A program made the translations under genes and the position numbers. 64,000 nt of DNA from Stercorarius parasiticus (taxonomy: Eukaryota > Chordata > Aves > Charadriiformes > Stercorariidae). The stretch is taken from positions 828,740-892,739 of the forward strand of contig VWZL01001361.1 in assembly GCA_013396915.1 (NCBI GenBank), written 5' to 3'. Of the stretch, positions 51,201 through 62,800 are shown in pieces. A model generated the notes under the pieces. It ran no database searches and was not told where the DNA came from. It worked only from the letters and a program-made list of their open reading frames with translations. Positions within the stretch are counted from its first letter, which is position 1. Each line of letters opens with the position of its first letter.

Positions 51201-54200
51201 TACAAGCAACTGGACATCATGTGAAATCTACATGAATGGCTTATTAGGCCAGTAAACCAGAAGCAACTGCTGCTGCTATTAGTATACAAGCCCAGTAATT
51301 TTGTGAACCCTTGGTCTAGAAGACGCCCAGGCAGTCTACAAAGCACATTTACGCATAGCCTGACTTCAGAAGAACTGTCCTCACCTCTCTTCAAATGTCT
51401 CCAGGAGGCTCACCAGCCAGAGGTAGAGTGGCATACCAAGGTTGTAGCGGAAGAGCAGCTGTAAGTAGAGATTTCCTGAAGAGGTTGGTGGCTGGTAGGG
51501 GGTGCTGAGCCTTGAAAAACTCTTCAGCACAAGAGTGCTGCTCAGGCAAGCACCAAGAACAACGAAAGGGAAGGATACCAGAGGCTTCTGCAGGAGGTGG
51601 ACATCGATGAGCTGAGATACACAGACATACAACTTAAGAAAGGAGATGGCTAGTCTGCCACCACTCCCCAAAACCATCACCCTGCCCTAAATCCTTTGTC
51701 ACTCGACTGGATTGTCTATAAATCCAACGGGCCTGAGGGACCTGACATGGCTTAGGGAGTAATCAGATAATAATAATTTCAATTATCATGACCAAGCCTA
51801 GACAGAAAGATCCCCAATTTTGTTCCGGATACTTGCTGAAATAATTCCAATGTTCCCATAGTCTTCTGTTGACCCACACACTCGCGAGCTGTCCGCAGGG
51901 CCTGAGTCTTTTCCACTGAATGCTTTATGCTTCTTAAGTCTCAGCTTACCTCCACACATGCTCCTGGTCGGAGTCCACGTGCAGAGTTCAAGAACTGCTG
52001 GTAAGCAAGGCACAAGCAGACTTTGTCATCCAGTAAAAAGAGACCAGCTTGGACATTGAGTATTTTGGTGACAGTTCCCTAAATAGAAAGCAAACAGAAA
52101 GTTACAGGAGTGTAAAGAGTCCCAGAACATAAGAGACACATAGGCCTGAGCAATAGGGAAATAAATTAATGATGAAAATAAGACATTGCAGGCCAGCAGC
52201 TGAAACCCTAGAGCACAAGTGGGTGAAGGCGAACCCTACGAATCCTTACCACATATGAGATGATCTTGGACTCTTTGGTTGATCCTGGCCTCTCGTCTTC
52301 AACTCCCAGCTCCAAGGAATTACTGAGCTGCTCAGGAGTCCCAAAGGAAGACGACTGAGTGGACTCCCCTTGCCAAGCACTGTTCAGTGTCTGCTCTCTC
52401 ACCTGCTCCGCACAGTAGGGCAGAAGGCAGGAAGAAACACCAGTGACAAACATCCTTTGTCCAGACTTCTTCAGGCTGGACACACTCAGGCCTGTTATTG
52501 TGTACCTGTGACCCAAACGGAGGACGTGATGCCATGCCATCTGGTTGGGCTTCTAGAGCAGAGAAACCAAAAGTGACATTAGCATCTGCTGCACCGGAAA
52601 AAGTTCTTTCTAAGCCCGATAACCCCACCCAAAAAAACTTCTTCAAGAGGGCTGTCTCACACTCTTAGCAAAAGGGTTATATCTGCAAGATGTTCGAGGA
52701 CACTGCAACTGCATGAGGGAGGAGGGCTGTATTTCTGCAGGGCAGAGAACTAGACTTCTTACACACAAGGACTATTGTAGGCTGCATGGAATAAATAAAA
52801 ACAAATACAACAAACAAAAATCAGAGAAACACTAGTAAAAGGAAGAATAAATCAAACTGGGAAGCCAAGGGCAAGCTTCAACAAATTAATCAACTAGCAC
52901 ATACACAGATAAAGACGGTCAATTTATGAGCAAAATTCCAAGGACTTACCTGTACTAGCACAGGGACCCAAGCAGCTGAGGTGAAGCATTTCAGAAACAG
53001 AAAGAAGAATGTCTTCTGGTGAATACAAAGGAGAGGCCCGAGTCTAGCCAATTCACCTGCCACAGTGAGCTTTGACCTTTTCTTACATGGAATCCTAGAG
53101 GGCAATTGAGGAGGCAAAGGGAATCAGAGATGCAAGAACTCAAAAATATCTGAAAAGTAAAATAAACAAATATACAGCATGTACTCTCTGGAAATAAAGG
53201 ATCCAACAAGGTAATACGGACCGTCTCTCAGAGAAGTTTTCAAAACAATATTTGGCTACAAAATTCTTACTTTAACTTTTATATACTAAATCCCTTTGAT
53301 ATTTTAAAAAACCTTAATATTTGAAGACAGCAGGGTTGTGTTGAACAAATTCACGCGTTCCATGACAACAGCCAGATTATAAAAAGCTTTACCACAAACA
53401 AGAAGCTAATTACAGGTCAAAAGGAAAAAAAAGAATCACAAGAAATTCTTCATCAGAAAACAGAACTCGCTTTGTAGATACATGGAAAGTGACACTGTAG
53501 AAGCTCCAAGCCTATAAACAAAAGAGGCCTGAAAGCAACAATGGAGTCTTCCCAGCAAACTTGGCACAGGGTGGAAGAGCAGCAAAACTGAAAGCTGATG
53601 AGAGGAGAGAGAGGTGACATTTCTTCAGTCATTTCTGTTTGTCATTTCAAACTTTCATTTCAAAAAGTGAAAAAAAATAATTCATTTCAAACAAACAAAT
53701 GTAATTTCATTTGTCATTTTCATTTCAACTCCTACTAGACTTGAATATAACCATCCCACTTACTCTAAACAAACACGTTCTTGATTCTAAAACACACAGG
53801 GTATCAGGGAATAGCAGAGGAACTTTATGTTAAAAGCCTGAGAGTGTACGTTAAATATAGAAATAGTTGTCTTGTTTAGAAAGGTCTGTTGAGCTAAATC
53901 ACTTAAGCTTAAAGTTTCTCACAAGCAGATAAACTCAATTAAAACAAAAGAAAACTAAAAAGAAACTAAAGCAGCCTGACTAGTCACATCTAATTGTTAC
54001 TAAATTACGCCAAGAATTCTCCACTCAAGAAGATAAAACACGATCTAGCACAACTTGAAATTATCAACTTCAGTAAGATTTGCAATTCCATCAGCTACAT
54101 TTTCACATACTGTAAGTATTATTTCCACCAAGGACAACAGTTACTCTTATCACCAGACATTTAGCTGGCACCTTTATCTCAGCAATCTGATAAGAATCAC

Positions 54201-57200
54201 AGAATCATGGAAAGGTTTGGGCTGGAAGGGACCCTAAAGATCATCTAGTTCCAACCCCCCAACCCCCCTGCCATGGGCAGGGACACCTTCCACTAGATCA
54301 GGTTGCTCAAAGCACCATCCAGCCTGGTCTTGAACACTTCCAGGGATGGGGCATCCACAACTTCCCTGGGCAACCTCTTCCAGTGTCTCACCACCCTCAC
54401 AGTGAAAAATTTCTTCCTGATATCCAATCTAAATCTACCCTCTTCCAGTTTGAAGCCATTACCCTTCGTACTATTGCTACATGTCCTTGTAAAAAGTCCC
54501 TCTCCAGCTTCCTTGTAGGCCCCCTTCAGAACTTGATCAGTGGTGTACGTTAATTTCACATTAGAATTCAGAATTACTTTCAATAATATTTTTGGTTTAC
54601 TGTAGGTTAAAAAAAAAAAGTTGTGGTAATCAAGAATGAATTTTAGCCTCAGTGAAAGCTGAATCATCACTTTATTCTCATGTCCTTTGTGTAGTATCAA
54701 AATACATCCGAAATAATTAAAATTTGTCTTATTTTGTCAAAATACAGAATAAAAACTTCCAGTAAAGTCCTGGAAAACAGCTGATTAATCAAAAGTGGCT
54801 TTATTGTATAACTTCTACTTCCACCACTCACCGTTATGCTTTCACCTATGGCAGAAAGAGAATATGACTCTTCCTAAGCCAAGCTCTCTTCATGGTAGCT
54901 GGGAAACCACAGCAACAGAGCTATGATAGAGTTGAGCATGCTAGGTGTTTACCTGGAGGTAAGCAGTGGCTCGGCTGATGCTGGGTAGGTGACTGGAATG
55001 CTGTCAGGTACGTCCTCTGGGAGATTTACTGGCACTGGATCCACCAGGATTTCCACGTACCCTGCTGCGCTCTGGTCTGTCTGTGGTATATATGACCAGC
55101 TTGGGAAGAGGAACAGTGACTCCAGCCACTCAAGTTCAAAATGCAGGAACTAAGACAAAAGATAGAGATAAAAGCTTGAGATGAGCTACAGTATGTTTTC
55201 TCAGCATTACTTGCAATGTTCATGACTAATTTACCTTTGTATGCACATCACAAACTCTTGTTCTACTGCTGGGCTTCATCACTAAATGAGAGCAGTGTTT
55301 TCTGCCTACTCTTCTATCTTGCATGGAGAGCTTCTGTCCTTCCAGATGCAAATCTGGAACAGATTTGCTGAGCTCTACAGCTAGCATTTCCTGGGTTATA
55401 GTCACACCCTCCCAGCAAGGTGATAATTAATTCACTGCAACACTTAGTTATTTTCAGTCAATTTTTCTAAAATTCTCACCTGCTTTCTTTTCCCCTGTGT
55501 TTTGAGTTATAAGTTCATACCTGTATAACTTTTTCCTAGTCTTCACCTCCTTGGGAACCACAAGCTCAACCTCAGTGTTTTTTCATCACCCACTCTAGGG
55601 GTTACCTTTTATCTAGGCTCTCCTTGCTATGACCTTTGAAAGGCTTTTAATTCAGTACCACTATCGCACAAGCTATTATTTCCTGAAAGTATGTCATCAA
55701 TGCATCACTGAACACCCAGTATAACTCTCCAGAAAGTTATTTCTGCTCCACTAGTTGGAGTTCAACAAATAGAGGGTAGTGCTATGACCTCCATATCTCC
55801 CAGGGCACCTCATACTGTTGAGAATTTAACAGAACTGTACATTAGGCAGCCTCATTTTCCAGGCCAGCACATTCAGTGTTTGCTCTCCTAGCAATGACAA
55901 ATTTTACATGTTCTATCCTCTTCGTGGGATCTGAGCTTGCTGTTTTCCTGCCTGTTACATACATGCGTCATTTCCCTCACTACAGACTTCAGCAGACCAT
56001 CTGAAGCCCCTGGTGGTCTACGATGTTGCTCCTGAAGTGGAAATAAACACAGAACTCCTCAGACTGAGGACATACCTCACATGGAATTATCCCAGTATTG
56101 TCTTTCAAGTATAGGCAACCATCTACCAACTTCTCTTTGTCCTCTTGCCTTCCATCTGTTAAATATCCAACCAAGATCAGATAAGCCCTTGGCAAAGCGC
56201 TCTGCATGGGTAAAACACCTTGTCCTTGATGAGTCCATTCTTTAAATTCATTAGTGCTCCAGGTCAGGTGGCTGCAGCATGGCATGCACTGCTGACGTTG
56301 TAGGTCAGCAATGGAGATGAAACTGGAAAGAAAAGCAAAGCAAGACTATAAAAAAAAGTCAGTCTGCAAAGTTTAGGAATTACAGTGATCACTGCAGTGG
56401 ATAAAGCTTGGCTAAATCAGAAGAGCCTTAGCTGTTGGCGTGGTCTGATGATACCACATGGCAAGAATCAACTCATTCACTGGCATTTATCAAGGATCTC
56501 TCTCAGCTCAGGAAACATGTTCTGCTTGAGCACCGTCTCTGAAAACAGACACCCTTTGCTACTATGGTCACCTGAGCAGGCATGCGGGACACTTGGGGAA
56601 AAAAAATATAAATAATTGAGAGTTGATAAAATGGAACAGTACATGTCGGGGGAGGTGAGAGGGACAACAGCTATTAGTTCAGACATTTACTCTGCTCCCG
56701 TGAGACCCCACCTGGTGTACCGCATCCAGCTCTGGGGCCCCCAACGTAAGAAGGACATGGACCTGTTGGAGTGGGTTCAGACGAGGGTCATGAAGATGAT
56801 CAGAGGGCTGGAGCACCTCTCCTATGAAGACAGGCTGCGAGAGTTGGGGTTGTTCAGCCTGGAGAAGAGAAGGCTCCAGGGACCACCTTATGGTGGTCTT
56901 TCAGTACTTAAAAAGAGCCTACAGGAAAGATGCGGAGAGACTTTTTATCAGGGAGTGTAGTGATAGAATGAGGTGTAATGGTTTTAGACGGAAAGAGGAA
57001 AGATTTAGATTAGATATTAGGAAGAAATTCTTTACTGTCAGAGTGGTGAGGCACTGGAACAGGTTGCCCAGGGAAGCTGTGGATGCCCCACCCCTGGAAG
57101 TGTTCAAGGCCAGGCTGGATGGGGCTTTGAGCAACCTGGTCTAGTGGGAGGTGTCCCTGCCTATGGCAGGGGGGCTGGAACTAGATGATCTTTAAGGTCC

Positions 57201-59948
57201 CTTCCAACTCTAACCATTCTATGACTTTTGGCTTGAATGGGAGACGCTGTGAGAAAACCCCAACAACTGCACAACACAGTTTTACATATCAGTAACAAAC
57301 ACAGGTTTGAATACACACTTATTTCATCAACCAGCACTAAAAAGTGCTGAACTGTAGTAAAAGCAAGGCTGAACAACTTCTAGATGAAGATCATGACAGT
57401 TTTGGAACAAATTCTCTCATGAGGATAGCTCACACAATACAAATTTGAGAGACAGCAAGCCAGTAATCTTGAACTGGGCCTCCACTAACAGTAACACAGC
57501 CAAGCTATCCCTGAATCTTTCCACCTAACTCTCCTGGCTTTGGGGAGAGAGGGAGAATGAGATGTAACATCAAATCAACCACTTGTGAAGCCGTTTGCAG
57601 TTTAGCATCTATCATGCTTAGACTGACCATGGCACTGAATATGGGAAAACAAGCCAGCATCCTCAGTAGATTCTAAGCCTTTCCAGTGTTTATATGATCA
57701 TGGCAGCAGTCATCATTGTTGTTTACATCCTGGCTCTCTATGCTACAGAACTAAGGAACGTCCTCTGTCCATGCTAACATCAACACCAAAAGAGCGAATA
57801 CAAACTGGTCTCCAGCCAGCGATTTTGGTACTTGTTTCCAATAAGGTTCACTGACAATTTTAGGTTGTGAAACTAGAGCTCTGTTCACAACACCCACTTG
57901 CTTAGTAGCAGGACATGATCAAATTCAGAGAGTATGAATTTGAAGAGTTTCACTTGATTAGTTAGGTATCAAAGGTTCAAAGCCAGAAACCAGTCTAGAC
58001 GAGTGATGGGTCTGAATCAGCTATAAATAGCATTTATATAAAAAAAAATTTAATCACATTAGATAAATTTATGCAGATACTTATGTTGTGTATTCAGCAG
58101 GAATCTGAACAGGGGAAGATCATATGAAAAGGACATAAGCAAACTGCTCCATCCTCGGACACAGAGCAGCGCCAGGATTAACACTGGTATCTATGATCTA
58201 CAAGGAGAACACAGCGCTGCTTGTGTTTTTGTTGTATGTGCTGACTGCTTCTTGGGAGAAACCAAAACTACAGCAGTGCACTGGATCCTGGTTATCACAT
58301 ACAGAGCACTAAACAGACCCTTTTCTGTGCTCCAGAGCTTGATGGCTAGCTGTATACATAGTATGTTGCTCACAAACAGACCACTGGCCATACAAAATAA
58401 ATATCAACTACTTTCAACTCTTCTGTATGAATTCTCCTGAATATAAACCAAACTCTGGTTTAAACATTGTAAAATATAGTTTATAGAAAAAATATGGCTT
58501 AGATGAGATCAGTTTAGCTGGTTTGAAAGATCAACCATCTACATTTATAAACTATTAGTATAAAATTAAAGGCCGCAAGTCCCTAATCAATTCCAGTTGA
58601 CTTTCGTCCCAAAACCAGCTGTGCCAGGGGTTTTAACAGACATTCTCACACCATAAATCGGAGCAAGAGAGAAACAGATCCAGACAAGCCAAACCTTCCA
58701 ATCCAGCTCTCTCTCAGCAAGTTGCGTGTTTTTCACAATGGTAAGCACCCAAAAGTCTTTTATCAACTAAAATATGGACTACACTATCCTAAATTCCACC
58801 TTTGTTAGAGTACACACTCGGAGACTGACCTCAGCTGGCCAACAGCCTCGGATACCATGCCCAGGAACAGCCTCCTTAGCAGACTAGCAGGATCCAGCTG
58901 GGAAGCTGCCGTGCAAACGTCGTGCAGTGCAGCAGCTTGCTCTTAGCGAGATGCCCTACTTTGGTTACACACTCTACCTACCGCAGACTGGCGGATACGG
59001 TGCTTAATCATACCGCAACAGCGATCGGGGGCGCATCGAAGCCAAGAAAACGCATGCGGTTACCCGTCTTCGACAACATCCCTCCCACACCCAGCATCCG
59101 GGGCAGACATCTCGCACATGAACGAGCGGCGCTCGCTTCGCGGCGGCAGCTGCTGCTCTTTCTGCTACAGCCGCCGTGCTGAGCTCCCGCGAGGACCCCA
59201 TCAGCTCCGCGCCACCGGCCCGTGACTGCGGCCGGGCCCTACACGGTGGAACGGGACGGGACGGGACGGCGTCTCCGCCGGAACATACCGCGCATGCGCA
59301 AGGGAGGACGGCGCGCACGCAGGCCAAAGGGACACACATACACACCGGTCCCCTCGTCCCTCTCCGCCCCTCCTCTCGCCTNNNNNNNNNNNNNNNNNNN
59401 NNNNNNNNNNNNNNNNNNNNNNNNNNNNNNNNNNNNNNNNNNNNNNNNNNNNNNNNNNNNNNNNNNNNNNNNNNNNNNNNNNNNNNNNNNNNNNNNNNNN
59501 NNNNNNNNNNNNNNNNNNNNNNNNNNNNNNNNNNNNNNNNNNNNNNNNNNNNNNNNNNNNNNNNNNNNNNNNNNNNNNNNNNNNNNNNNNNNNNNNNNNN
59601 NNNNNNNNNNNNNNNNNNNNNNNNNNNNNNNNNNNNNNNNNNNNNNNNNNNNNNNNNNNNNNNNNNNNNNNNNCCCTCCCCTTCTCTCCTCCCCGTAGTC
59701 ACCTGTAGCCGAGCGGCAGCTCCCCGCCACCCGCGCTGCGCAGGCACCGCAGCACCGCGTCCAGCGGCGGTGGCTCCGGCCCGCCAGGCCCCTCGCGGGC
59801 CGGGAGCGCTTGGCGGGCGAAATCCTGAGCCGCCTGCAGCCAGCGCTGCTCCTAGAGAGGAGAGAAACGAGACTTCAGCGCCGTGCGGCGGGGAGGGCCC
59901 AGAGCCACCCCGCCCCGGGTCACTCACCACCGCGCTAGGCTCCGCCAT
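42206..59948 (-). CDS. CTC1: CTC1, large subunit of the CST telomere-replication complex
   Basis: 23 coding exons, minus strand, 1266 residues (human 1217): 59928-59948, 59703-59851, 56076-56322, 54953-55149, 52950-53094, 52250-52552, 51950-52078, 51385-51611, 49691-49865, 49406-49606, 49044-49170, 48728-48842, 47938-48400, 47584-47673, 47153-47296, 45888-46026, 45392-45557, 45062-45148, 44818-44977, 44271-44335, 43846-44008, 43578-43704, 42206-42366. All phases agree. Human-like landmarks include [11 protein letters not shown] near the start, LPCCSHLSW-like [70 protein letters not shown] and RKPSKILQP. Cys1086, 1089, 1098 and 1105 (WVCSLC, RCTR, PPCP) match four human cysteines and probably form the C-terminal OB-fold zinc ribbon. 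CTC1 with STN1 and TEN1 binds single-stranded DNA, recruits DNA polymerase alpha-primase for C-strand fill-in and limits telomerase. The gene lies tail-to-tail with VTCN1; intron 2 contains the N gap. Confidence 0.97.
43846..44008 (-). CDS. CTC1: CTC1 exon 21, with two competing acceptors
   Basis: The acceptor CTTCTCCATAG before 44008 joins CG to GGTG and keeps the conserved frame (R-V-L-V-E-D-G-T; human R-L-L-V-E-D-G-T). Another AG (TATCTTAG) lies 24 bases upstream at 44033-44034 on the plus coordinate. Use of it would bring in an in-frame TAG from the downstream acceptor itself. The downstream site is therefore chosen. Confidence 0.9.
44818..44977 (-). CDS. CTC1: CTC1 exon 19, start chosen by frame
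   Basis: Two acceptors lie 8 bases apart: TTTCTTCTAG (exon from 44977) and TCCTGCAG (exon from 44969). Only the upstream one keeps the conserved frame [20 protein letters not shown], which aligns with human [20 protein letters not shown]. The exon ends in FKE with donor GTACTC and carries the first two zinc-ribbon cysteines (WVCSLC). Confidence 0.88.
47938..48400 (-). CDS. CTC1: CTC1 exon 13, largest exon, low-complexity charged linker
   Basis: This 463-base exon begins with the conserved [15 protein letters not shown]. It continues into a Lys-, Asp-, Glu- and Ser-rich linker ([20 protein letters not shown] and following) and returns to conserved text at [16 protein letters not shown] (human RLFLLCHKEALMKRNF). 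The linker is unlike the Pro- and Thr-rich human segment at the same place. It accounts for part of the extra length of this protein. Confidence 0.93.
48728..48842 (-). CDS. CTC1: CTC1 exon 12 with GC-AG donor
   Basis: Encodes the conserved [21 protein letters not shown] (human [21 protein letters not shown]). The exon ends ACCAG and the intron begins GCAAGT, which is the consensus of the rare GC-AG class. Joining AG to the T of exon 13 gives the expected ...KKT-S-VYVQF. No GT nearby restores the frame. Confidence 0.9.
53628..53730. repeat. Cluster of CATTTCA words in CTC1 intron 4
   Basis: About six copies of TTCATTTCA or TCATTTC-like words in 100 bases, interrupted by an A-run. It appears to be a decayed simple-sequence tract. 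Confidence 0.5.
54193..54537 (-). repeat. CR1 LINE 3'-end fragment in CTC1 intron 4, minus orientation
   Basis: Starts with the inverted terminus (AATCACAGAATCATGG), then GGGCTGGAAGGGACCCTAAA, ATCATCTAGTTCCAACCCC, CATGGGCAGGGACACCTTCC and TTTCTTCCTGATATCCAATC. It is in the same transcriptional sense as CTC1 and 5'-truncated. The minus frame over it is a CR1 reverse-transcriptase remnant, not CTC1. Confidence 0.93.
56640..57227 (+). repeat. CR1 LINE 3' fragment in CTC1 intron 2, plus orientation
   Basis: The longest CR1 copy in the window, about 590 bases. It includes the upstream blocks CTGGTGTACCGCATCCAGCT, GACCTGTTGGAGTGGGTTCA and GAGGGCTGGAGCACCTCTCC as well as the 3' blocks GGAACAGGTTGCCCAGGGAA, TAGATGATCTTTAAGGTCCC and CATTCTATGAC. 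It is antisense to CTC1. The reverse-transcriptase C-terminal frame is broken. Confidence 0.94.
57228..59100. other. Remainder of CTC1 intron 2
   Basis: AT-rich intronic DNA without repeats of clear identity or exon-like frames. CpG density begins to rise at about 59000. Confidence 0.5.
59382..59673. other. Assembly gap (292 N)
   Basis: A run of N within CTC1 intron 2. Exon 2 ends 30 bases to its right with a normal donor (CTACAG|GTGACT), and exon 3 joins in phase, so no coding sequence needs to be missing. Confidence 0.97.
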
Positions 59949-59981
59949 GACGGCGCCAGGCCGGGCCGCCCGCCTCACGGC

Positions 59982-59995
59982 GTTGCCATAGCGAC
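59982..59995 (-). promoter_or_regulatory. CTC1: RFX X-box in the CTC1 promoter
   Basis: On the minus strand GTCGCTATGGCAAC fits the X-box consensus GTHNYYATRRNAAC at every position. It lies 34 bases upstream of the CTC1 ATG. RFX-family proteins bind this element. Binding here, and any link to cilia or the cell cycle, is inference. Confidence 0.65.
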
Positions 59996-60450
59996 GCGGC
60001 GGCGGGAAACGGCGCGGGGCCCGCCGGGAGCGCTGCCGGGCCGCGAGCTCGCCGGTCTCCGCCCCCTCCCTCCCCTCTGGCCAATCGCCGTCGGCAGCGG
60101 GCGGTGCGCGGGTGCGGTTGTAGCCCCTCGGCGCCGGGGCGTTGCGGGGGTGCGCGGGTGGGCCAATGGCAGCTGCCCCTGAGGTAAAAAGTCTTGTCAG
60201 CAGCGGCGAGAGCCGTTCCGCTCTCGCAGAGGGGCCGGCGAGAAACGGGAACCCGGGCAGGCGGGGAGTTAAGCGACCGCGCTGAGAGACGCCCTGCTGT
60301 GTGACAGGGAGGGTGGCGAGCAGGGCTCGGTCGCCTTGGTGGTACATAGCCACGGGGCCTCGGGAATCGCGGGAGGCCAGGCAGGCCAGAAGGAGGCGGC
60401 GGGGAGGGAGGGTGGCACGGGCTTGGCGGTTCTGGCGGAAGCTGGGAAGA

Positions 60451-61855
60451 TGTGTGCCCGTGCGTTTGACATTTACTTTAATGTCAGATGTGTGGCGGGG
60501 CTGTGAGGTCGCTCTTCCCTAGCTGAGCTGCAGGAAGAGTCAAACGTGAAGGTCTGAGGGGATTTCTCTGACACTCGTGAGATTCTAGAGAAATGCTTTT
60601 GCTTTTGTTTTTTTTGGAAGGCTGAAGCTTCGTGAAGGTTGAAGGGTGTGCCGCATCCACTCATAGGACAGTATGTGACAAATCTGAAACAATCCATTAA
60701 AAATGGGATGTCCACAGAATGTACTCATCGGTGCATGAGATTTTTTCCTTTAGGGAATAACTTTGTATTATTCTTGTTCAAGGCAAGGAAACAAACTCGA
60801 CAAAACTTGCTAAATCTTTCCCATCTCTATCCCTGGAGATGGATGCAGCCTGATAACAGATTATGCTGATGTTTCCTTCCCTCCTGGAACCTGCTGCTGT
60901 AAAGTCAGAGCTGTTCCAAGCCTGAAGTGCAGAAGAGAGCTATGTAGCTGCATGGTCCTCGTCATTTTGTCCCGTGTGTGTGCCATTGCTGGCTTCTGTA
61001 CAGCAGATAAGCAACTCTGGAGTAGACACTGTCCGTGGAGGTGTTGGGCTTTGTCCGCAGCATTTCAGGCAGCGCACAGAGTGAATTGTACATGTGCTTA
61101 CAGACATGAAATGGAAATGTTGTTCCAAAACAGCACTTAGTAGCTCAATGTAATGCTGTAGTACAGAGATAACTGCAGAAAATGAGGGGGAGCAGCGTTC
61201 CCAGTCACAGACTGATTGCTGGAAGATGGGTGCTGCAGCCGTCTCCATTCACGGTCCCTCCCATTCGTGATACCTGCTGCTCGCAGTAATGAATGGCCAG
61301 TTCCTGTCACCCCTGTCAGGCAAGGATTAACTAGACCCTAAACCAGGTAACTAACACATGCAGTATGTTATCTCAAGAGAGGAAATATTTCTAAAACAAC
61401 ATGAGTGCAAGGTCTTAACGGGCAACAAACAAAGGGGAGTTCTTTGTCATTTAGCCACACATTCCTTACTGTAGATTTTTTTTTTAAACACTATTGTTAA
61501 GTGCACAAATTAAATGAAGTAGAGCTCATGCAGAATGTTACATACACTTCACTCATATTTGCACAGTCAATGCAACTGGTTGGTTGGAGCGTACAAGAAA
61601 ATGCGTGTTTTACATGAAAATGTACAGGATGGGCAGATATACTCTAAATATGTTAGTTTTTGGCTGATAAATACCTTTAAAATCTCTTAGGTGCTGACAA
61701 GGCAGGTAAGATGCAAAGAGTTATTTTCTTACAACTACATGGTTAAGTTTCACACAAAAGTACGGCGTGCAGGCAAAACGCTCACGCGTCAGGAAGTTTT
61801 AAAGATTACAGCGAGCCTCCTTTGACTCCTTTTCCGTGTGCTTTCTAGCAGTTTT
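60451..61855. other. No gene recognised between two CpG islands
   Basis: Short frames on both strands (for example 60639-60869 plus, 60940-61248 minus) lack domains and splice support. An untranslated or non-coding transcript cannot be excluded. Confidence 0.45.
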
Positions 61856-61859
61856 CGCC

Positions 61860-62800
61860 ACGCCGTACACCGTCCGTTGCTCTCCCTACAGCTCCCCCGT
61901 CTCGGTTTTTTTAAGGAGAGCCGTCGGGCTGCGGAGGCCGGGCGGGGCGCGGCGCCGGGGCCGCCTCCCTCCCTCCCGCCGCCCTCCTCTGCTGCCGGCA
62001 GGAAGCCGGAGTAGTTTCGCTGCGCGGTGCTCCGCCTGGGGCTGGGCAGGGGCTGAGGCGGCTCACCTACCTCTGGACGCGGGGGACCCTGCCATGGGGA
62101 CGTAGCCGGCCGCGGAGCCATGCGCGGCCCGGCGCTGCCCTGCAGCTCGCTGGGGACGGTAAGTCACGGCGGGGGCTTGAGCCGTTCCCCACACGGGACG
62201 GGACCGGTCCGTGCACCGTCGCCCTCCCCCGCCGCGGGGCCCTTTGGCCCGGGCTGCCTTCTCCCCTTTTCGCCGCCGCAGGGCTCTCCCCATGGCTCCG
62301 GGGGCTTTGGCTTCCCTGACGGCGCGGGGAGCCGGCAGCGCCCGGGGAGCCATTTTCTCCTGCGGAGGGGCAAGGTGGGCGGTGATGGTGGAGGGGAGAG
62401 GCCGGTGCCGCGCCGAGAGAAGCGGCGACGGGCGGTCGGGAAGCCGAGCCGCGCCTGGCCCGCCGTCCCCTGGCGGACTGCGGGGTAACCGGCCAGCGGC
62501 GCTGCGGGGCCGCTGAGGGGAGGCGCGGCGAGGCCGGCGGTGCTCCCTCCCTCTTTCCCTCCCCATCTCCCTCCCTCCTTCGCTCCCCACTGGGCGCTGG
62601 GCTCGCCAGCGCCGTTTCCGGGATTTATCCCTGAGTCAGGGAAAAGGCGGCTGGATTTACAGGAATGGCGGAGGATTTCCTGGAGCCCGCGGCGCGGCCG
62701 TGAACTCGCGGGGCGATGCCGGCGGCGAGGCCTGCCGGGGGCACGGAGGCGCCCGGGCTGGGCTCCGCTCCGCGCCGCGCCTGCCGCCGGTGTGGATAAA
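61860..62800. promoter_or_regulatory. CpG-island promoter of an unidentified gene
   Basis: Very GC- and CpG-rich, with abrupt edges, no repeat identity, and a strong splice donor at 62159. It is the typical setting of a first exon. A TGAGTCAG (AP-1) site is at 62632-62639. Confidence 0.65.
62120..62158 (+). CDS. Candidate first coding exon of an unidentified gene
   Basis: An ATG in GC-rich context (GGAGCCATGCGC) opens 13 codons (MRGPALPCSSLGT) that run into a strong donor GACG|GTAAGT in phase 0. A 5' ATG at 62094 opens a three-codon upstream frame ending in TAG at 62103. The next exon must lie beyond the window. I do not recognise the peptide. It is neither PFAS (neighbour of CTC1 in human) nor MAN1A2 (neighbour of VTCN1 in human) as far as I recall their N-termini. 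Confidence 0.35.

Larger units (their letters stand above)
59100..60450. promoter_or_regulatory. CTC1: CTC1 CpG-island promoter
   Basis: CpG-dense GC-rich DNA on both sides of CTC1 exons 1 and 2, interrupted by the N gap. It has no TATA box near the start. It contains an X-box at 59982-59995 and CCAAT boxes at 60081-60085 and 60163-60167, about 135 and 220 bases before the CTC1 ATG. The island continues more than 400 bases beyond the ATG, so a divergent plus-strand transcript may start here. Confidence 0.75.

Noticed and set aside
59004..60353. 449-codon minus frame across the CTC1 promoter
   Set aside because: About 98 of its codons are N, and the rest is CpG-island translation; it also runs through the real CTC1 exons 1-2 out of their splice structure.
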